DNA from: Acidobacteriota bacterium
GTDB lineage: Bacteria; Acidobacteriota; Terriglobia; Bryobacterales; Bryobacteraceae
NCBI GenBank assembly: GCA_016201205.1
Contig: JACQDF010000109.1
Coordinates: 1-35,001, forward strand
Direction of reading: 5' to 3'
DNA length: 35,001 nt
The notes below the pieces were generated by a model, which worked only from the letters and a program-made list of their open reading frames with translations, was not told where the DNA came from and made no database searches. Made by a program: the position numbers and the translations under genes. Below, one piece after another: positions 32,314 to 35,001 of this stretch; positions within the stretch are counted from its first letter, which is position 1; each line of letters starts with the position of its first letter.

Positions 32314-33503
32314 GACAGGGGGCGCATGGCGACGCGCAGGATGAGCCATCCGGCCAGCGGCAGAAATGCAGTCAGCACGCAGACGGGCGGGAAGCCGTAG
32401 TGATCGACCAGCCTGCCGACCAGCGGCGCATAAAACGTCTGCATCAGACCGAAGCCGAAGGTGATGGCCGCGACAGCGAAAGCGGCCCGGCCGGCGCCGT
32501 AAATGTCCTGCGGGAGCGCATACACGTTGGCGCTGGCGGCGACCGAGAGGAAGAAGCTGACAGAGACGATGGCAGTGGCGGCGGCGGGCCCGGCCACGTA
32601 GGGCGCCAGCAGCGTGGAAAGCAGGCCGGCGCCTCCCAGAAGAATCGTCCGGCTGCGCGCCTGCATCAGGGAAGCGCCCGCGGCCATCCATTTCATTGCC
32701 ATCCAGCCTCCAAACAAGCCGCCGGCAGAGGCCAGCACCGGAGGGATCCACGCGTAGCGCTGGTTCGCTTCAAGCTGTGTGAGATGATGCTGCTGGACCA
32801 GGAAGATGGTGGTCCAGTTGCTCCACAGGCTGTAGACTGTCATGACAAGAACGTTGCCCGCGATCAAAGACCACAGGCGCGGATCGCGAAGCATGTCTTT
32901 CGGCGTGGCAGCGTGGGCGTGGGCGGCTGTCTCGGGAGGAACGCGCGATGCGATCAGGCGCCAGAGCGGAATCCACAAAAAACCGAGCGCCCCGGCGCTC
33001 ACGAACGCCGCACGCCAGCCGTACTGGGCGGCCATCCAACCGGCGAGCAGCGGCGCGCCCATGCTGCCAAGGCTGATGCCGACCTGATTCACGCCGGTTC
33101 CCAGCGCTCGTTCTTGCGGATGGAGGTAGGTGGCGCTGGCCTTGCCGAATGCCGGGATGCCGCCGGATTGCGATGCGCCCAGCAGGACACGGCAACCAAG
33201 CAGGCCGAGAAAGCTGTTCACCAGTCCCGTGCCGACGCCCGCCATCGACCACACTGCGATGGTAAGCGAGGCGCCGCGCGCCAGCCCCACGCGATCGAGG
33301 AACAGACCGGCGGCGGGAGCCGAAAGAGCATAGGCCAGTGAGAACGCCGATTGGATCCAGCCATAGTCTTCGTTGGAAAGCTGGAATTCGCTCTGAAGCT
33401 GCGGCGCGAGAGCAGCCAGCATCTGGCGGTCCAGGTAATTCACCGCGGAGTAGAGAGTAAACGCGAAGATCGCGAGCCACCGCGCGGGAATTCGGATCGC
33501 CAT
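32310..33503 (-). CDS. MFS transporter, ACS-like
   Basis: A 397-residue major facilitator with about twelve hydrophobic segments. The first helix carries ALFAF-like FAFTLYSAVNYLDRQMLAAL, and the loop 2-3 region reads LFLDRVGLARGASLTIAVWS. The combination NYLDRQ, GWIQSAFSLAYALSAPAAG and SGGIPAFGKASATYLHPQER resembles the anion:cation symporter branch that imports sugar acids such as hexuronates. ATG 33503 is chosen over the longer frame to 33575 since the latter runs through the upstream gene; it lies 1 bp after that gene's stop, and the glycosyltransferase start overlaps its end. The three are therefore one operon. The substrate is inferred only from family resemblance. Confidence 0.88.
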   Translation of the reverse strand: MAIRIPARWLAIFAFTLYSAVNYLDRQMLAALAPQLQSEFQLSNEDYGWIQSAFSLAYALSAPAAGLFLDRVGLARGASLTIAVWSMAGVGTGLVNSFLGLLGCRVLLGASQSGGIPAFGKASATYLHPQERALGTGVNQVGISLGSMGAPLLAGWMAAQYGWRAAFVSAGALGFLWIPLWRLIASRVPPETAAHAHAATPKDMLRDPRLWSLIAGNVLVMTVYSLWSNWTTIFLVQQHHLTQLEANQRYAWIPPVLASAGGLFGGWMAMKWMAAGASLMQARSRTILLGGAGLLSTLLAPYVAGPAAATAIVSVSFFLSVAASANVYALPQDIYGAGRAAFAVAAITFGFGLMQTFYAPLVGRLVDHYGFPPVCVLTAFLPLAGWLILRVAMRPLS

Positions 33504-33504
33504 A

Positions 33505-35001
33505 CTAGCGGAATTCAACGAGGACAACGTCGCCGGCAGTGGCCAGCTTGGAATCCGGACGTGGCTTGAATTCAAGCGTTACGCTGCGCGGCGGCTTTTG
33601 CGGACCGCAGCCGAACGAAGCCTGGCCTCCGCCCAGGATGACGATTTGAGCCGAGTCGCGGATCAGCAGAGCGGCAGGCTTGCCCTCGGCGGATTGGATG
33701 TGGATGCGGGCCATCGTTCCGAGGCAATCGACCTGGACAAGCCGGCCGCTGATTCTCTGCGAAGGCTGCTTGTCGTCCCACCACGCTTCCACCTTCCGTC
33801 CGGGATCCGGTGGAGTATGGTCGCGATTGGCGCGGGCTTCGGCGGTGCGGATGCTGTTCAAAGCTTCTTCTTTGAGGCGGTCGAGCTCACGCTGCCGCTC
33901 ATCGGCGATGCGCTTGCGCTCAGCGGCTTCGCGCTCCTGTCGCTCTTCTTCGAACTGACGCCGGGCCTGACCTGCCAGGGCGCGCTCGGCGTCGGTGGCG
34001 GCGGCCAGCTCGGCGGCGAACCACGACTTCGACGCTTCGGCGAATTCCTTGGCCTCGAATTGCGCTCTTCCGAGCCGCTGCCACAGAGCGCTGTTGCGCG
34101 GATCCAGCGCGGCGGCGGTCTTGAGGTAGAAAGCCTGCCGCTCGGGGGTGGCTTCCAGACCGGCGAGTGCGATGTACGGCTCGGCCCATCGAGGATTGCG
34201 TTTGCCGGCTTCGACATACGCGTTGCGCTTTGCTTCCACATCCTGAACCAGACGGCCATATTCGAGATGCACACGCGGGCTTTTGCTTCCGGCGGCAACG
34301 GCCTGCTTGAGCCACTCGAGCGCTTCCTGTTTGCGCTGTTGCGCCGCGGCGGCGAGGCCGAGCCCTTCAGCGCCTTCCAGCGTGCCGGCCGGCGAAAGCC
34401 TGGGATTGCCGCTCGAGTCGGCCAGTGAGGCGGTGACCCGCGCCGTCTCGACCGGGCGCATCGAAAAATCGCGCTCGGAAACAGCGCGGCCCGAAGTGCT
34501 CACCGGCGCAAACTGCCCGGCGGCGAAGTATCGATCGATCTCCTTTTCCAGCACGTCCTTGGCCTGGCCGACCGAGTTGCGGAAGGCTACCTGTTCGCCG
34601 GCCCCTTGCTGGAGATTGTTGAGCAGCACGCGGAAACGGCTGCCATATTCGGGATTGGTGGCGAAGTAGTGGACACGGGCCCAGCCGCGTGTGCGCTCAG
34701 CGGACGGCGGCGGATGGCCGAGCATGAACTTCGGGCCAGTGGCGTCGATCATCGAGAGGAAGTCGAGCAACCCATCCTCCCATTCTTTGGACATCCGGCG
34801 GGCATTCGATTCGAGCAGAATCCGCGCCACTTCTTTGAGCCACAACCGCGAGGGCGGCGTGCCGGCGGGAAGGACGCTGAGCCAGGCGTCGCGGCCAGGC
34901 GCAAAGGCGGGCTTGACCGCAGGCGCGCCCTTCGGCACGAGAACGCGGATCGTCCACACCGAGACCGGATCCTGTTTGCCAAGGTAGCCGCCCAGCACGT
35001 A
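33505..35001 (-). CDS. TPR-containing protein, N-terminus beyond window
   Basis: An open frame that runs off the right edge; the codons at the edge read YVLGGYLGKQD, so the true start lies outside. The visible 498 residues contain an N-terminal part resembling DUF1570-type or related TPR proteins (LWLKEVARILLESNARRMSK, then ARVHYFATNPEYG), a TPR array (about 215-345: EALEWLKQAVAAGSKSPRVH, ERQAFYLKTAAALDPRNSAL), a highly charged likely coiled coil (RRQFEEERQEREAAERKRIA ... LDRLKEEALNS, about 345-390) and a C-terminal beta domain (RISGRLVQVDCLGTMARIHI ... VVLVEFR). Probably exported, like homologous-looking proteins, but the signal is not visible. It is the first visible gene of the operon with the MFS transporter and the glycosyltransferase. 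Confidence 0.8.
   Translation of the reverse strand, partial: YVLGGYLGKQDPVSVWTIRVLVPKGAPAVKPAFAPGRDAWLSVLPAGTPPSRLWLKEVARILLESNARRMSKEWEDGLLDFLSMIDATGPKFMLGHPPPSAERTRGWARVHYFATNPEYGSRFRVLLNNLQQGAGEQVAFRNSVGQAKDVLEKEIDRYFAAGQFAPVSTSGRAVSERDFSMRPVETARVTASLADSSGNPRLSPAGTLEGAEGLGLAAAAQQRKQEALEWLKQAVAAGSKSPRVHLEYGRLVQDVEAKRNAYVEAGKRNPRWAEPYIALAGLEATPERQAFYLKTAAALDPRNSALWQRLGRAQFEAKEFAEASKSWFAAELAAATDAERALAGQARRQFEEERQEREAAERKRIADERQRELDRLKEEALNSIRTAEARANRDHTPPDPGRKVEAWWDDKQPSQRISGRLVQVDCLGTMARIHIQSAEGKPAALLIRDSAQIVILGGGQASFGCGPQKPPRSVTLEFKPRPDSKLATAGDVVLVEFR

Overview
The window looks like chromosome from a GC-rich, outer-membrane-bearing bacterium, most likely an acidobacterium of the Solibacter/Bryobacter type. 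This is inferred from an Oar-like 1151-residue TonB-dependent receptor with an N-terminal carboxypeptidase-type repeat, lipid A synthesis (lpxB), a PEGA-type serine/threonine kinase, a SoxCD-like pair, and the mix of secreted hydrolases and short dispersed repeats. No rRNA, tRNA, CRISPR array, phage or IS transposase was recognised.

Layout. 1-1878: a strong sigma70-type promoter, a long leader, and a two-gene unit. The first gene encodes a very unusual protein with thirteen 11-residue Cys/Trp repeats that run from a polar stalk into the membrane, ending in a metzincin-like HExxHxxGxxD domain. The second is a small soluble protein that may be its partner. 1900-5883: an unknown gene divergent from lpxB across a perfect 18-bp palindrome, then an M1-aminopeptidase-like protein that has lost every zinc ligand and carries TPRs. 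5920-7176: a decayed GH10 xylanase gene with a REP-like element in its middle. 7174-10337: a minus-strand operon (membrane dipeptidase, Gfo/Idh-like secreted protein, SMP-30 lactonase). 10437-13244: a zinc-ribbon membrane protein, a POTRA+HEAT protein and a Ser/Thr kinase split by a frameshift from its TM-PEGA tail. 13248-17920: a SIS-domain sugar-phosphate protein divergent from the Oar-like receptor.

17911-23495: mostly minus-strand single genes and pairs (soxD/soxC, pirin, sthA, an IPT/TIG-like exported protein, a NarL-type regulator) plus one plus-strand WxxGxW lipoprotein. 23496-27697: a gene-free leader followed by full-length cobalamin-dependent methionine synthase. 27798-30229: an apiosidase-like glycosidase translationally coupled to tsaB. 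30184-35001: a minus-strand run of a TPR protein (cut by the window end), an MFS transporter, and a glycosyltransferase fused to a RimI-type acetyltransferase that converges on tsaB.

Common threads. Several genes have a TAnnnT -10-like box only 7-11 nt before the start codon and no Shine-Dalgarno sequence, suggesting very short leaders; others (408, 1453, 10437, 19651, 19772) have clear Shine-Dalgarno sites. Two families of short dispersed inverted repeats sit between genes. The strongest candidate for an undescribed system is the Cys/Trp hendecad metalloprotease and its downstream partner at 408-1878.
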